DNA from: Niabella drilacis
GTDB lineage: Bacteria > Bacteroidota > Bacteroidia > Chitinophagales > Chitinophagaceae
Assembly: GCF_900101395.1 (NCBI RefSeq)
Contig: NZ_FMZO01000002.1
Location: 323,840-387,839 of the forward strand
Length of the DNA: 64,000 nucleotides
Direction: 5' to 3'
The notes under the pieces were generated by a model. The model was not told where the DNA came from and made no database searches. It saw nothing but the letters and a program-made list of their open reading frames with translations. The translations under genes and the position numbers were made by a program. This document shows positions 54,447 to 62,763 of the stretch, in pieces; position 1 is the stretch's first letter, and each line of letters starts with the position of its first letter.

Positions 54447-54640
54447 TCACCGATTACACGGATTGGCACAGAAATCCGCGCTCATTTGCGTAACTAATCA
54501 GCGAAGGTGTGCGGGGAACTATCAGGCTAACCGGGAATGGAGTTTTTGTCTTGGTGGCTCACCGATTAAACAGATTGGCACAGAGCATCCGCACTGATCC
54601 GCGTAAACAATCCCCGCCAACCGGCGGGAAACCTCGGGTG
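54447..54640. repeat. Two further dispersed repeat copies in the valS to XRE-pentapeptide gap
   Basis: GCTCACCGATTACACGGATTGGCACAGA at 54446-54473 and GCTCACCGATTAAACAGATTGGCACAGA at 54558-54585. Each is followed by a CCGC-rich arm and GCGTAA(A/C) (54471-54497; 54583-54609). The gap 54204-54705 holds no recognisable gene. Confidence 0.7.
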
Positions 54641-54704
54641 ATAGGGCGGTGGAACCAGTGAAGGCCGATTTTTTTATATAAACCACCATCCGTTGCCAAA
54701 AACA

Positions 54705-54738
54705 ACCCTAAGTAGCGTTGTTACTACCCTAAGTAGCG
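54705..54738 (+). promoter_or_regulatory. 13-bp direct repeats upstream of the XRE-pentapeptide gene
   Basis: ACCCTAAGTAGCG occurs at 54705-54717 and again at 54726-54738, spaced exactly 21 bp, two helical turns. The second copy ends 7 bp before the putative -33 TTTG (54746-54749); CAACTTTG at 54771-54778 follows after 21 bp. Direct repeats with this period suit a regulator binding one face of the DNA, either the encoded XRE protein or a LytTR protein. Confidence 0.55.
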
Positions 54739-54807
54739 GCTTTTTTTTGGAAACGGAGGCAGAATGCAGCCAACTTTGTGGTGTTGAAAAATAAAACAAG
54801 AATAATT

Positions 54808-55713
54808 ATGGACACGAAGATCATGGGCGGTAAAATAGTCACAGCAAGAAAGAAAATAAATATCTCCCAGGCGCAGCTAGCCGAACAGTTGTTCATCAGC
54901 CCGCAGGCGGTAGGCAAGTGGGAGCGCGGAGAATCGGTACCGGATATTATTACTATGAATCGCCTTGCGGTTATTTTAGGGGTGGACCTTAACTATTTTT
55001 CAGAGCAGTTCTCATCCATGAATACGGACACAGAACCCGAAGAGCCGGCAACTGCCGGATTCCTGGTTCCCCGGGCGGGCGAACCTGGAAAAAAGCAAAA
55101 GAAACGCAATTGGGACATGTCACGGGGTAACTGGTCAGATGCTGATTTTTCAGGCCTGGAAAACCTGCATGAAAAATTCAGTTCCTCCAATATGCAGCGC
55201 TGCAAATTCATCGGTTCGGATCTGTCGGCCCTGCTGCTGAAAAGCAATCATATTCGTCATTGCGATTTTTCGGGTTCAAATATCAATGGCAGCCGTATCC
55301 AGCATTCGCACCTGGCCAACAACCAGTTTACAAGCTGTTCTTTGAAAGAAGCCGAGTTCTCCGGGAGCTATATACTGGGTTGCGACTTTTCGGGTGCTGA
55401 TTTTTCGGGTGCAACAATTAAATCCGGAGGCCTCGAGAAAAGCACCATAGTAAATGCGGGCTGGAGGCATACCTCATTTATTGAAACCTACCTTGCTGAT
55501 ATTATTTTTGATGGGATCATTGATGATTGTTATTTTGAAAACTGTGCCTTTTCACGGGTTACTTTCCAGGATGCAACCCTGATCAATACCTTTTTTAAAG
55601 GGAGGAGCTTAAAGAAGATCCGCTTTGTAAATTGCCGGGCAGACCGGATGACCTATGAATTTTTAAAGAACGGGAAGGCGGACCTGAAGGGTATTACCCT
55701 GCTGGCATCATAA
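54808..55713 (+). CDS. XRE-family HTH protein fused to a pentapeptide-repeat domain
   Basis: 301 residues. HTH domain about 7-62 (GGKIVTARKKINISQAQLAEQLFISPQAVGKWERGESVPDI), Cro/CI type. A charged linker (65-105) leads to a pentapeptide-repeat helix of about 170 residues: DADFSGLENLHEKFSS, CDFSGSNINGSRI, EAEFSGSYILGCDFSGADFSGATI. The start is ATG 54808; a GTG at 54778 would lie inside the promoter. Pentapeptide proteins of the Qnr/MfpA/AlbG class mimic DNA and shield gyrase, while HTH fusions are mostly unstudied. Upstream 13-bp direct repeats suggest autoregulation. A 70-residue gene follows 18 bp downstream. Confidence 0.88.
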   Translation: MDTKIMGGKIVTARKKINISQAQLAEQLFISPQAVGKWERGESVPDIITMNRLAVILGVDLNYFSEQFSSMNTDTEPEEPATAGFLVPRAGEPGKKQKKRNWDMSRGNWSDADFSGLENLHEKFSSSNMQRCKFIGSDLSALLLKSNHIRHCDFSGSNINGSRIQHSHLANNQFTSCSLKEAEFSGSYILGCDFSGADFSGATIKSGGLEKSTIVNAGWRHTSFIETYLADIIFDGIIDDCYFENCAFSRVTFQDATLINTFFKGRSLKKIRFVNCRADRMTYEFLKNGKADLKGITLLAS

Positions 55714-55731
55714 ACCTGATAAAACAGCAAG

Positions 55732-55944
55732 ATGATCTATGTATTTAAAACATCAGTTCAACGTCGGAAAGATGTGCTGCGGTTGCAGCCTGTTTTAAAT
55801 GACCTGTTGCCGTCTTTAAACTGGAATTTTGATCTTGATGATTGCGATAAGATTTTACGGGTAGAAAGTGCAATGGAAATAGCGCCTTCCGTAATCAGGT
55901 TATTGCGGGAGGCTGGCTTTGATTGTGAGGAACTGGCCTGCTAA
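55732..55944 (+). CDS. Small ferredoxin-fold-like protein, function unknown
   Basis: 70 residues: MIYVFKTSVQRRKDVLRLQP, VLNDLLPSLNWNFDLDDCDK, then ILRVESAMEIAPSVIRLLREAGFDCEEL. The beta-alpha-beta-beta-alpha-beta pattern resembles a heavy-metal-associated domain, but the CxxC pair is absent; similar small proteins are common in Bacteroidota. It lies 18 bp behind the XRE-pentapeptide gene and is likely co-transcribed. Confidence 0.7.
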   Translation: MIYVFKTSVQRRKDVLRLQPVLNDLLPSLNWNFDLDDCDKILRVESAMEIAPSVIRLLREAGFDCEELAC

Positions 55945-56081
55945 AGTTGGCCGCGCAATAGGTTGTTTAACCGGTTCGCATTTTTGCTATTATCAAAATG
56001 AAGTATCTTAGTAAGGCGACCCCCGGGGCCGTAACCAAACGAATGCGCATGCGGCATAAGGTTGCCAAATAACCATAGAGA

Positions 56082-56804
56082 ATGAAACGGTTTTTACTTA
56101 TTGCTGCTTTTATTACTACATCGGCCCGGGCTGGGGCACAAAACTATGAGCGAAACCCTGTTTGCAGTTCAGATACAGTTATGGTACCCCGCAATCCAAA
56201 AATGAGCGGCCGGTTGTACAAAGCCTTTGAATGTACGAAGGTTTCTAAACTGGGGTTGCGGGTAGAGCTGGGTTTTAACCATTACAGCTACAACCCTCAA
56301 ACCCGGAATTGGCTGGGCAATCATAACGGGCCATTGCTTGGATTGGCCATTGCTTATGGTGATTTTAACCTTGGTATAAAATTTAAGCCGGCAACCGTAG
56401 GGCCCCGGCTGGAGCTGGCGTTTAACGGGGTAGTCTTAACAAAAGATGCAACGCTTAATCCCAATAAGATCGACTACGATCTCAGTTACTCCATCAATTT
56501 TAAACACAATATTTCCCTGGAGCCTTATATCGCACTTACGTCAAACTGTTTTGTGGTCATTAATGAAGAGGAACTGGACCAGCATTATCATATCGATAAA
56601 ACAAGGGGATTAACGCTGGGTACATCGCTTAACAAATACTTCCGGCTCAAAAACTTTCAGTTCTTTTCCGTTTTTGCCCGGTATGGTTATGGATTGTCGG
56701 ATTTTAAAAAGATACATAGCAGTTTGGGCCGGGGGTATGGGGATATAGCAGTGGGGGTTGCCTATAAGGGCTTTATTAAGCAAACTTACTGGAAGCGTCT
56801 TTAA
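56082..56804 (+). CDS. Secreted protein, function unknown
   Basis: 240 residues with a signal peptide (MKRFLLIAAFITTSARAGAQ). The mature part has amphipathic strands (GLRVELGFNHYSYNPQTRNWLG, PLLGLAIAYGDFNLGIKFKP, FFSVFARYGYGLSDFKKIH, GDIAVGVAYKGF), suggesting a small outer-membrane barrel. No family recognised. It starts about 140 bp after the small gene and is followed after 19 bp by the broken VOC gene. Confidence 0.65.
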   Translation: MKRFLLIAAFITTSARAGAQNYERNPVCSSDTVMVPRNPKMSGRLYKAFECTKVSKLGLRVELGFNHYSYNPQTRNWLGNHNGPLLGLAIAYGDFNLGIKFKPATVGPRLELAFNGVVLTKDATLNPNKIDYDLSYSINFKHNISLEPYIALTSNCFVVINEEELDQHYHIDKTRGLTLGTSLNKYFRLKNFQFFSVFARYGYGLSDFKKIHSSLGRGYGDIAVGVAYKGFIKQTYWKRL

Positions 56805-56823
56805 CAGATTTAAACGAGCAGCA

Positions 56824-57300
56824 ATGAAAAAAACATGGTTATTCCTGGTATTGACGATATCGTTCAGCCTGGGCTTTGCCTTCAATTCCGTTATTACAAC
56901 ATCTAATAAAAAATCCATCAACATGAAACGCGTAACAGGCATCGGCGGCATTTTTTTTAAATGCAAAGACCCGTAAAAGGTCAAACAATGGTACCAAACC
57001 CATCTCGGGTTTGATACAGATCCCTACGGAGTAAAATTTGAGTGGCTGCAGGAACCGGATTCTACGAAAAAGGGGTATACGCTCTGGAGCCCTTTTCCCG
57101 AGAAAACTAAGTATTTTGAACCCTCTGCCAAGGAGTTTATGATCAACTACCGGGTGGAGGACCTGGAGGCGCTGGTAGCAGCATTAAAAAAGGAAGGGGT
57201 AACAGTGCTGGATGCGATCGAAACCTACGACTACGGAAAGTTTGTACACATCCTTGATATAGAAGGCAACAAAATTGAGTTGTGGGAGCCGGCGGGATAA
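56824..57300 (+). pseudogene. VOC (glyoxalase-like) family gene interrupted by one in-frame stop
   Basis: An ATG at 56824 opens MKKTWLFLVLTISFSLGFAF (signal or membrane anchor), then MKRVTGIGGIFFKCKDP, a TAA at 56974-56976, and in the same frame KVKQWYQTHLGFDTDPYGVKFEW through to IETYDYGKFVHILDIEGNKIELWEPAG and a normal stop at 57300. Relatives have an acidic or lysine codon where TAA stands (AAA or GAA to TAA is one change). The VOC fold otherwise looks intact, including DIEGNKIELWEP with the metal-site Glu. A single recent nonsense mutation is likely, or a sequencing error. Confidence 0.85.
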
Positions 57301-57356
57301 TCCTTGAAATGAATAAGGAAAGCAACGGATCCATATTAGAGCGCCTGCGCTGCTGT

Positions 57357-57395
57357 GCTCACTGCTTACACAGACTGGCACAGAACAGATTTTAA
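57357..57395. repeat. Dispersed repeat copy after the VOC pseudogene
   Basis: GCTCACTGCTTACACAGACTGGCACAGAACAG matches the core of the dispersed family (GCTCACCGATTACACGGATTGGCACAGA). The 57301-57597 gap otherwise shows nothing. Confidence 0.6.
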
Positions 57396-57597
57396 AGAGA
57401 CATTAAATAGAGCGTTTTTTTTGTGTGTTTCCGCGGCAACGGGAAGCCGGAACGCCGGACAGGGGATGATAAATTGCGTAGGTGGGCATCAGGCTGCACG
57501 ATACAACCACTTGCCGGCTACGGAATTTCTCCTTTTGTAAAAAACACTTATTTTAGCGCATTCTGTGTATACGGGGTAACCAAATAATTGAAGAACA

Positions 57598-58398
57598 ATG
57601 CGCAATAAAAAACAGCTGCCGAATATGAACAAAGCTAATCCTACAACCTTCAAATGCTCTGTAAATAAGAGTGCCGTTAAAAAACGGTCTTTTAGCAATT
57701 TTATACGGAGCGTTATCCTATTCCTGCCCTTGCTACTATCTGGTTGTGCAAATGCTGATAATACAAATATGAAAGATCAATCATTGGGAGACAAAAACGC
57801 AATTGAAGCGCAAGCGCAGCAAATAGTATCTTTTGATTCAACACAATTGGTAAAAACGGCAGAGATGCTGGATGAGGATCTGTACTGGTCCATTATAGAC
57901 AAATCACTAAAAAACACAAATAATCAGGAGCAGCAGGAACAATTCCTGATAAAAGAGATCAGCAAATTAACGCCAAAGCAAATGATTGGGTTTCGCCTGC
58001 GAACGGATAAACTGCTTTACGATACCTATAACGCTGAAATGTGGTGTGCCGGCTATATTATGAACGGGGGATGCTCCGATGACGGGTTTGAGTATTTTAG
58101 AAACTGGGTTATTTCGAGAGGAAAGGATACCTATCTTAAGGCGAAACAAAACCCGGACAATCTGATTACCCAGGTTCGTGAGGATGTTGAATACTATGAA
58201 TTTGAAAGCTTTTGGTATGTGGCGCTTGAAGCGTTCAGGCAAAAAACAGGGGAAAATTTATATGATTATATCGATAACGATCATTTCACTACCAAAGAGG
58301 GAAATTATCCGCAGTTCAAATTTACATGGAAAGAGGAGGATCCGGAAAGTATGAAGAAGATCTGCCCCCGGCTTTTTGAAAAATTTGAGCATAACTGA
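57598..58398 (+). CDS. DUF4240 domain lipoprotein
   Basis: 266 residues. After a basic N-terminal stretch a lipoprotein-like signal occurs (SVILFLPLLLSGCANADN, cysteine near residue 51). The DUF4240 domain follows at about 95-215 (DEDLYWSIIDKSLKNTNNQ, IGFRLRTDKLLYDTYNAEMWCAGYIMNGGCSDDGFEYFRNWVISRG). Its GGCSDDGFEYFR motif is the family hallmark. Start uncertain: ATG 57598 gives a long leader; ATG 57625 is also possible. DUF4240 proteins are found in immunity or regulatory settings but have no settled function. It is followed by kptA after 39 bp. Confidence 0.78.
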   Translation: MRNKKQLPNMNKANPTTFKCSVNKSAVKKRSFSNFIRSVILFLPLLLSGCANADNTNMKDQSLGDKNAIEAQAQQIVSFDSTQLVKTAEMLDEDLYWSIIDKSLKNTNNQEQQEQFLIKEISKLTPKQMIGFRLRTDKLLYDTYNAEMWCAGYIMNGGCSDDGFEYFRNWVISRGKDTYLKAKQNPDNLITQVREDVEYYEFESFWYVALEAFRQKTGENLYDYIDNDHFTTKEGNYPQFKFTWKEEDPESMKKICPRLFEKFEHN

Positions 58399-58437
58399 TG
58401 ATAAATATGAAGGTGATCGCATATAATACAATGAACA

Positions 58438-58983
58438 ATGAGCGATGAAAAGCAACTTTTAACGGTTAGCAAATTCCTGAGCCTGGTGTTGCGGCATAAA
58501 CCGGAAACCATCGGTATTCAGCTGGATGAAAACGGCTGGGCAGACGTTGAGGTATTAATTGAAAAGGCGGGTATTTACGGGATGTTTTTTGATAGGGAGC
58601 TACTAAAAGAAGTTGTAACAACCAATTCCAAAAAGCGGCTTGCTTTTAACGACGCCATGAACAAAATAAGGGCAAGCCAGGGGCATTCTATAACCGTTGA
58701 TCTGGGCTATAGCCATCAAAAACCACCGGAAATATTGTATCATGGTACGGGTAAGCAATCCATTCCTTCCATTCTGAGTACGGGGCTTGAAAAACGCAAC
58801 AGGCAGCACGTGCACCTGAGCAGCGATATGGAAACAGCTATTAAAGTAGGGCAACGGCATGGCAAGCCCGTTGTGTTGAAAGTAGCTGCCGGGCAAATGT
58901 ATACGGATGAATTTGTATTTTATCTTTCGGATAATGGCGTTTGGTTAACGGAGCATGTTCCGGCAAAGTACCTGGAACTGTAG
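58438..58983 (+). CDS. kptA: RNA 2'-phosphotransferase (Tpt1/KptA family)
   Basis: 181 residues, full length. The enzyme moves a 2'-phosphate from RNA to NAD+, giving ADP-ribose 1''-2''-cyclic phosphate. Hallmarks: LSLVLRHKPETIGIQLDENGWADVEVLI, with R19-H20; KKRLAFNDAMNKIRASQGHS; PPEILYHGT; RQHVHLSSD; GQRHGKPVVLKV; FVFYLSDNGVWLTEHVPAKYL. In eukaryotes it finishes tRNA splicing; bacteria lack that pathway, so the bacterial role (RNA repair or ADP-ribosylation handling) is open. No Fic or ligase genes are adjacent. Confidence 0.95.
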   Translation: MSDEKQLLTVSKFLSLVLRHKPETIGIQLDENGWADVEVLIEKAGIYGMFFDRELLKEVVTTNSKKRLAFNDAMNKIRASQGHSITVDLGYSHQKPPEILYHGTGKQSIPSILSTGLEKRNRQHVHLSSDMETAIKVGQRHGKPVVLKVAAGQMYTDEFVFYLSDNGVWLTEHVPAKYLEL

Positions 58984-59172
58984 CATCATTGCAAAAGCTG
59001 GAAAATAAAATTAAAGCACCAGTCGCACTTAATCAGCAGGCCCTGGTTATGCACATGGCGCTGATGGCTTATTTGCAATAAAAGAACAGAACGGATCCTT
59101 TCGGCAATGATGCAAAAGTGGAGCAATCCCGATGCGTCGCATGTGTGTTAAGTTTATTTTGCTAATACGAAA

Positions 59173-59332
59173 GCTGCAGCGCAGCGTTGCATTTATTAGC
59201 ACCGAACACAGGAATGTATGGAGGTGCGGCGCACCGGTAATATACACCGCCTCCCAAAAGATTCCCGCCGCGCTGCGGCTTACAGCAAGTTTCTGAGCGT
59301 TCCTGTTACAATGATTCGCGGCGCGCTGCGCC
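59173..59332. repeat. Cluster of four 13-nt GC-rich mini-palindromes
   Basis: GCTGC-AGC-GCAGC (59173-59185), GGTGC-GGC-GCACC (59223-59235), GCCGC-GCT-GCGGC (59267-59279), GGCGC-GCT-GCGCC (59320-59332). All have 5-bp perfect stems and 3-nt loops and are spaced about 50, 44 and 53 bp. ACAGGAA (59208) and TTCCTGT (59300) also form an outer inverted pair. Confidence 0.7.
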
Positions 59333-59677
59333 TTTTGCTATCAAAAAATCGGGTCTTTTTTGGCCCCAAACTCGTATTCGTGCTACATTGTAAGGCAATA
59401 GACCTCCTTTTAACTTGACGCACATGGGATGGCGATCGGAACAAGTCCGCCACAAGGCGAATTCCGCCCGATAAAAATTTGGAAAGTTTGAATATTTATG
59501 GTTGGGCGGAACCGATACAATCTGTGTTGCAGGCCTGGTTGAACGCCTTCCCTCTGTCTTGTTTTTGAAGCATGCTCATCGGCGTCATAATCGCCATTCC
59601 ACTTGCTTTTATCTTTCGCTGTGCGGCGGACGAATGCCCTTGCGAAGCAATAACCATTTCTTTGGTGTATTCCTCGT

Positions 59678-59825
59678 GGATTACACAGATGTTCATAGGA
59701 ACATCAGCGGTTATCTGCGAACTTATCTACGCAGATCTGTAAGAAAAGGTGGATGATGTACTTTGTTTTAATTGCTCACGGATTCACACAGAAAAATCAG
59801 CGGTTATCAGCGGAACCCATCTGTA
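59678..59825. repeat. Two dispersed repeat copies upstream of the FtsX permease end
   Basis: GTGGATTACACAGATGTTC (59678-59696) with TCAGCGGTTATCTGCG downstream, and GCTCACGGATTCACACAGAAAAATCAGCGGTTATCAGCGG (about 59774-59813). They share TCAGCGGTTATC. Confidence 0.7.
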
Positions 59826-59870
59826 CCATCTGCAGGAATAAAAGCGCAGCATCGGTCTGCGGAAAATCAC

Positions 59871-62270
59871 CTACTCCGTTCTCAAACTCTTCACGGGATT
59901 CACCACGGCCGCTTTTACAGCGCGGTAGCCCACCGTAAGCCAGGCAATGATTTCCGCAATCAGGATCGTTAATAAAAATATACCAACGCCGATATCGACC
60001 CGGTAGGCAAAATTTTGCAGCCAACGGTACATTATGTAATAGGCCACCGGCATCGCTATTAAAAAGGCGATCCCGATCAGCAATGTGAATTCTTTTGAGA
60101 AGAGGTAAATGATGCTGCCCGTGGAGGCACCTAATACCTTGCGAACGCCCACTTCTTTGGTGCGCTGCACCGCCATAAAGGATACAAAGCCATACAAACC
60201 CAGGCAGGATATAAAGATGGCAATGCCCGCAAATAACTGGTACAGCTGGGATATCTGGCGTTCCTGTTTGTAAAAGCCGGCGATCTTTTCATCGAGGAAC
60301 TGGTATTCATACATAAAATCCGGGTAGGTGCGGTTCCAGAGCTGCTCGATGGTGGCCAGGGTTTGCCGGGCGTTCTGCGGCTGTATTTTTATATTAAAGA
60401 TCCGGTAGAACATTTTGTTGGAGCTCAGTACCATTGGTTTCATCGCTTCCTTTAGCGAGTAGCCGTTAAAGTCTTTCACCACTCCCACAACCGGCGCCGC
60501 GATCTCCCCGTCCCAGAAACTGATCTTTTTCCCGATAATGCCTTCCGGATTTTTGAACCCCAATTTTTTGGTCATCATTTCATTGACCACAAACCCGTTT
60601 ATAGAGTCGGCCGGGCGGTAAGGGGCTCCTGCAATAAACCGGATGTTGTAGGTGTTGAAATAATCCGCATCGGCCCATTTAAAATCGGTTTTAAAACCTG
60701 CTTTTTTTGTGGCATTGTCAAAGATGAAATCATCATCCCAACCCGCCTGGTCCATCGGACTAAAGGCACTCTGGCTTACGTTTTTGATACCGGCCTGTTG
60801 CTGCAGTTGTATTTTTAATGCATCCGCTTTGGCGCGGCCTGCGGTATCGTAGGCCATCGGTACGGTAATGATGGCCTCCTTATCAAAACCCACAGCGGCG
60901 TTTTGAAAAAAGTCCATCTGCTTTACGATGATCAGTGTGCCGATGATTAAGATCTGGGCAATCGCAAACTGGAACACCACCAGCACCCGGCGCATGGAAA
61001 AACCGCCCACCGTTTTGCTGGTCATTTTATTTTTAAGCACCGCAATGGGGTTAAACCCTGATAAAACAATAGCGGGGTAGAGGCCCGATAAAAAGGTGAC
61101 ACTCACCATCAAAATGCCTAAGAAGGCCATCAACGAGAGGTCCGGCCGGAGCTTTACAGATACCTGAAGCAACTGGTTCAGCAAGGGCAATGCCAGCCAC
61201 GCAATGCCTATGGCGATGACCACCGAAGCCAGTGTGATCAGGAAGGTTTCGCTCAAAAACTGGAGGATCAGTTGCTTTTTACTGCTGCCCAACACCTTGC
61301 GGATGCCTACTTCTTTTGAGCGGTTTGCGGCCTGTGCTGTGGCCAGGTTGATAAAATTGATGCAGGCAATGATCAGCAGAAAGAATCCGATCAAACTTAA
61401 AGCCGTGATCAGTTCTTTGCTAAAGGTTTTGCCGCTGAAAGTGCCAAACGCCCGCTCAAAATGGATGTTGCCCAGCGGCTGTAACTGATATCCCTGGTTG
61501 GCATATTCGGCAGGCGTATGCCTTTTTACAAAAGCATTCAGGTCGGCAGCAAACTGCGGGGCCGACATGCTTTTGGGAAGCAGCACAAAAGTGTTCAGTG
61601 ATCCGTCCAGTGCCGCCCAGTCGGTAGCAATATCTTCCTGCAAAACGGACTTAAACGAAAAAACCACCTGCAGCGGAAAATCAGTATTCGCCGGTGGATT
61701 TTGCAGGATGCCGGTTACTTTAAAAACGGGACTGTTGTCATATTTGATCAATTTGCCGATGGCGGTATGCCAGTCGCCAAAATATTTTTCTGCCGTTGCC
61801 TGTGAAAGCACCACGGTATGGGTTCCGGACAAAGCCGTTTTGGGATCGCCGGCCAGTAAGGGAAAGTTGAACATGTTGAAGAACGCGTGGTCGGCATAAA
61901 AGACCTGTTCCTTAAATTTTTTTTGCGCCGCATTGCCCGCATCGTTCAGCACGGTGATCTGCTTATCCCGCCGGGCATAGATCCGGGCCAGCTGTTCCAG
62001 CTGCGGAAAGTCCAGCTGTAATGCACCCGCCACCGGGTAGGCGCTGCCCTGTGAATAATTCATCCCCTCCGGGGTTTTTATGGCGGACACGATCCTGTAA
62101 ATGCGCTCCTTGTTTTGATGAAAATTATCAAAGCCGGTTTCATATTGGATCAATAAGAACACAAGCAGGCAGGCGGCAATGCCCACTGCCAGCCCGATGG
62201 CATTAATGGTTACATAGGCTTTATGATTGCGTAAATTTTGCCAGGCGGTTTTTAAATAGTTTTTCAGCAT
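59871..62270 (-). CDS. FtsX/MacB-type ABC transporter permease
   Basis: Inner-membrane protein of 799 residues from the ATG at 62270 (MLKNYLKTAWQNLRNHKAYVTINAIGLAVGIAACLLVFLL). A periplasmic MacB core domain (about 45-245) is followed by three helices of the first FtsX domain (LIGFFLLIIACINFINLATAQAANRSKEVGIRKVLGS). A second half repeats this (YQLFAGIAIFISCLGLYGFVSFMAVQRTKEVGVRKVLGAS). It ends VVNPVKSLRTE. The duplicated architecture is common in Bacteroidota, usually without an adjacent ATPase, as here. Probable job: lipoprotein or antimicrobial export, with an ATPase encoded elsewhere. Confidence 0.9.
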   Translation of the reverse strand: MLKNYLKTAWQNLRNHKAYVTINAIGLAVGIAACLLVFLLIQYETGFDNFHQNKERIYRIVSAIKTPEGMNYSQGSAYPVAGALQLDFPQLEQLARIYARRDKQITVLNDAGNAAQKKFKEQVFYADHAFFNMFNFPLLAGDPKTALSGTHTVVLSQATAEKYFGDWHTAIGKLIKYDNSPVFKVTGILQNPPANTDFPLQVVFSFKSVLQEDIATDWAALDGSLNTFVLLPKSMSAPQFAADLNAFVKRHTPAEYANQGYQLQPLGNIHFERAFGTFSGKTFSKELITALSLIGFFLLIIACINFINLATAQAANRSKEVGIRKVLGSSKKQLILQFLSETFLITLASVVIAIGIAWLALPLLNQLLQVSVKLRPDLSLMAFLGILMVSVTFLSGLYPAIVLSGFNPIAVLKNKMTSKTVGGFSMRRVLVVFQFAIAQILIIGTLIIVKQMDFFQNAAVGFDKEAIITVPMAYDTAGRAKADALKIQLQQQAGIKNVSQSAFSPMDQAGWDDDFIFDNATKKAGFKTDFKWADADYFNTYNIRFIAGAPYRPADSINGFVVNEMMTKKLGFKNPEGIIGKKISFWDGEIAAPVVGVVKDFNGYSLKEAMKPMVLSSNKMFYRIFNIKIQPQNARQTLATIEQLWNRTYPDFMYEYQFLDEKIAGFYKQERQISQLYQLFAGIAIFISCLGLYGFVSFMAVQRTKEVGVRKVLGASTGSIIYLFSKEFTLLIGIAFLIAMPVAYYIMYRWLQNFAYRVDIGVGIFLLTILIAEIIAWLTVGYRAVKAAVVNPVKSLRTE

Positions 62271-62763
62271 CGTAAATATATATATTATATGTAGCGTAAG
62301 CGCAACAAACCAACGTACCAACAAAAATGCCATTTATCTATTGGTTTGAAAAGCAAAACAATGCAAAATTACAGCAAAGACAACATGTACGTTTTTGATA
62401 CAGTGGCTGTTCATTTATAGGATGGTTCTGCTGATTACTTTGAAGAGCCGGCGACTGAAGGGACTGGGCGGAACCACGCAATCATTGTTCTGGAAGCTGC
62501 TCCAAGCAAATATCACTTTTAAAATATCGGCAGTGCCTAAGGTTTAAAAATTAAGAGATGTGTCGTTCATTATTGTCTCATAAAAATTCCTATTTTAGCA
62601 AGGCAATCAACCTTAACGGAATGAAGCACAATTGAAATATAGAAGCGTGACGGCAAATAACAGCAGTAACAAATACGATTTTATCGAAGATTATAAGTGA
62701 TTGTAACTGAATTGGCATATTCTGCCGTCAAGCCGCACTCCCAAAATTAAACTATAACGATCA
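62271..62763. other. Intergenic region between divergent permease and rhomboid genes
   Basis: About 490 bp; no gene seen. AT-rich at both ends, with a weak -7-like TATTTTAG near 62594 upstream of the rhomboid gene. Confidence 0.45.

Larger units (their letters stand above)
58984..59870. other. Gene-free region with mini-palindromes and repeat copies
   Basis: About 890 bp without a recognisable gene. It holds four 13-nt mini-palindromes (59173-59332) and two copies of the dispersed repeat (59678-59740, 59768-59825). Short open frames here have no family character. Confidence 0.6.

Noticed and set aside
59496-59696. 66-residue minus-strand gene in the repeat-rich gap
   Set aside because: It spans a dispersed repeat copy and lacks family signals.
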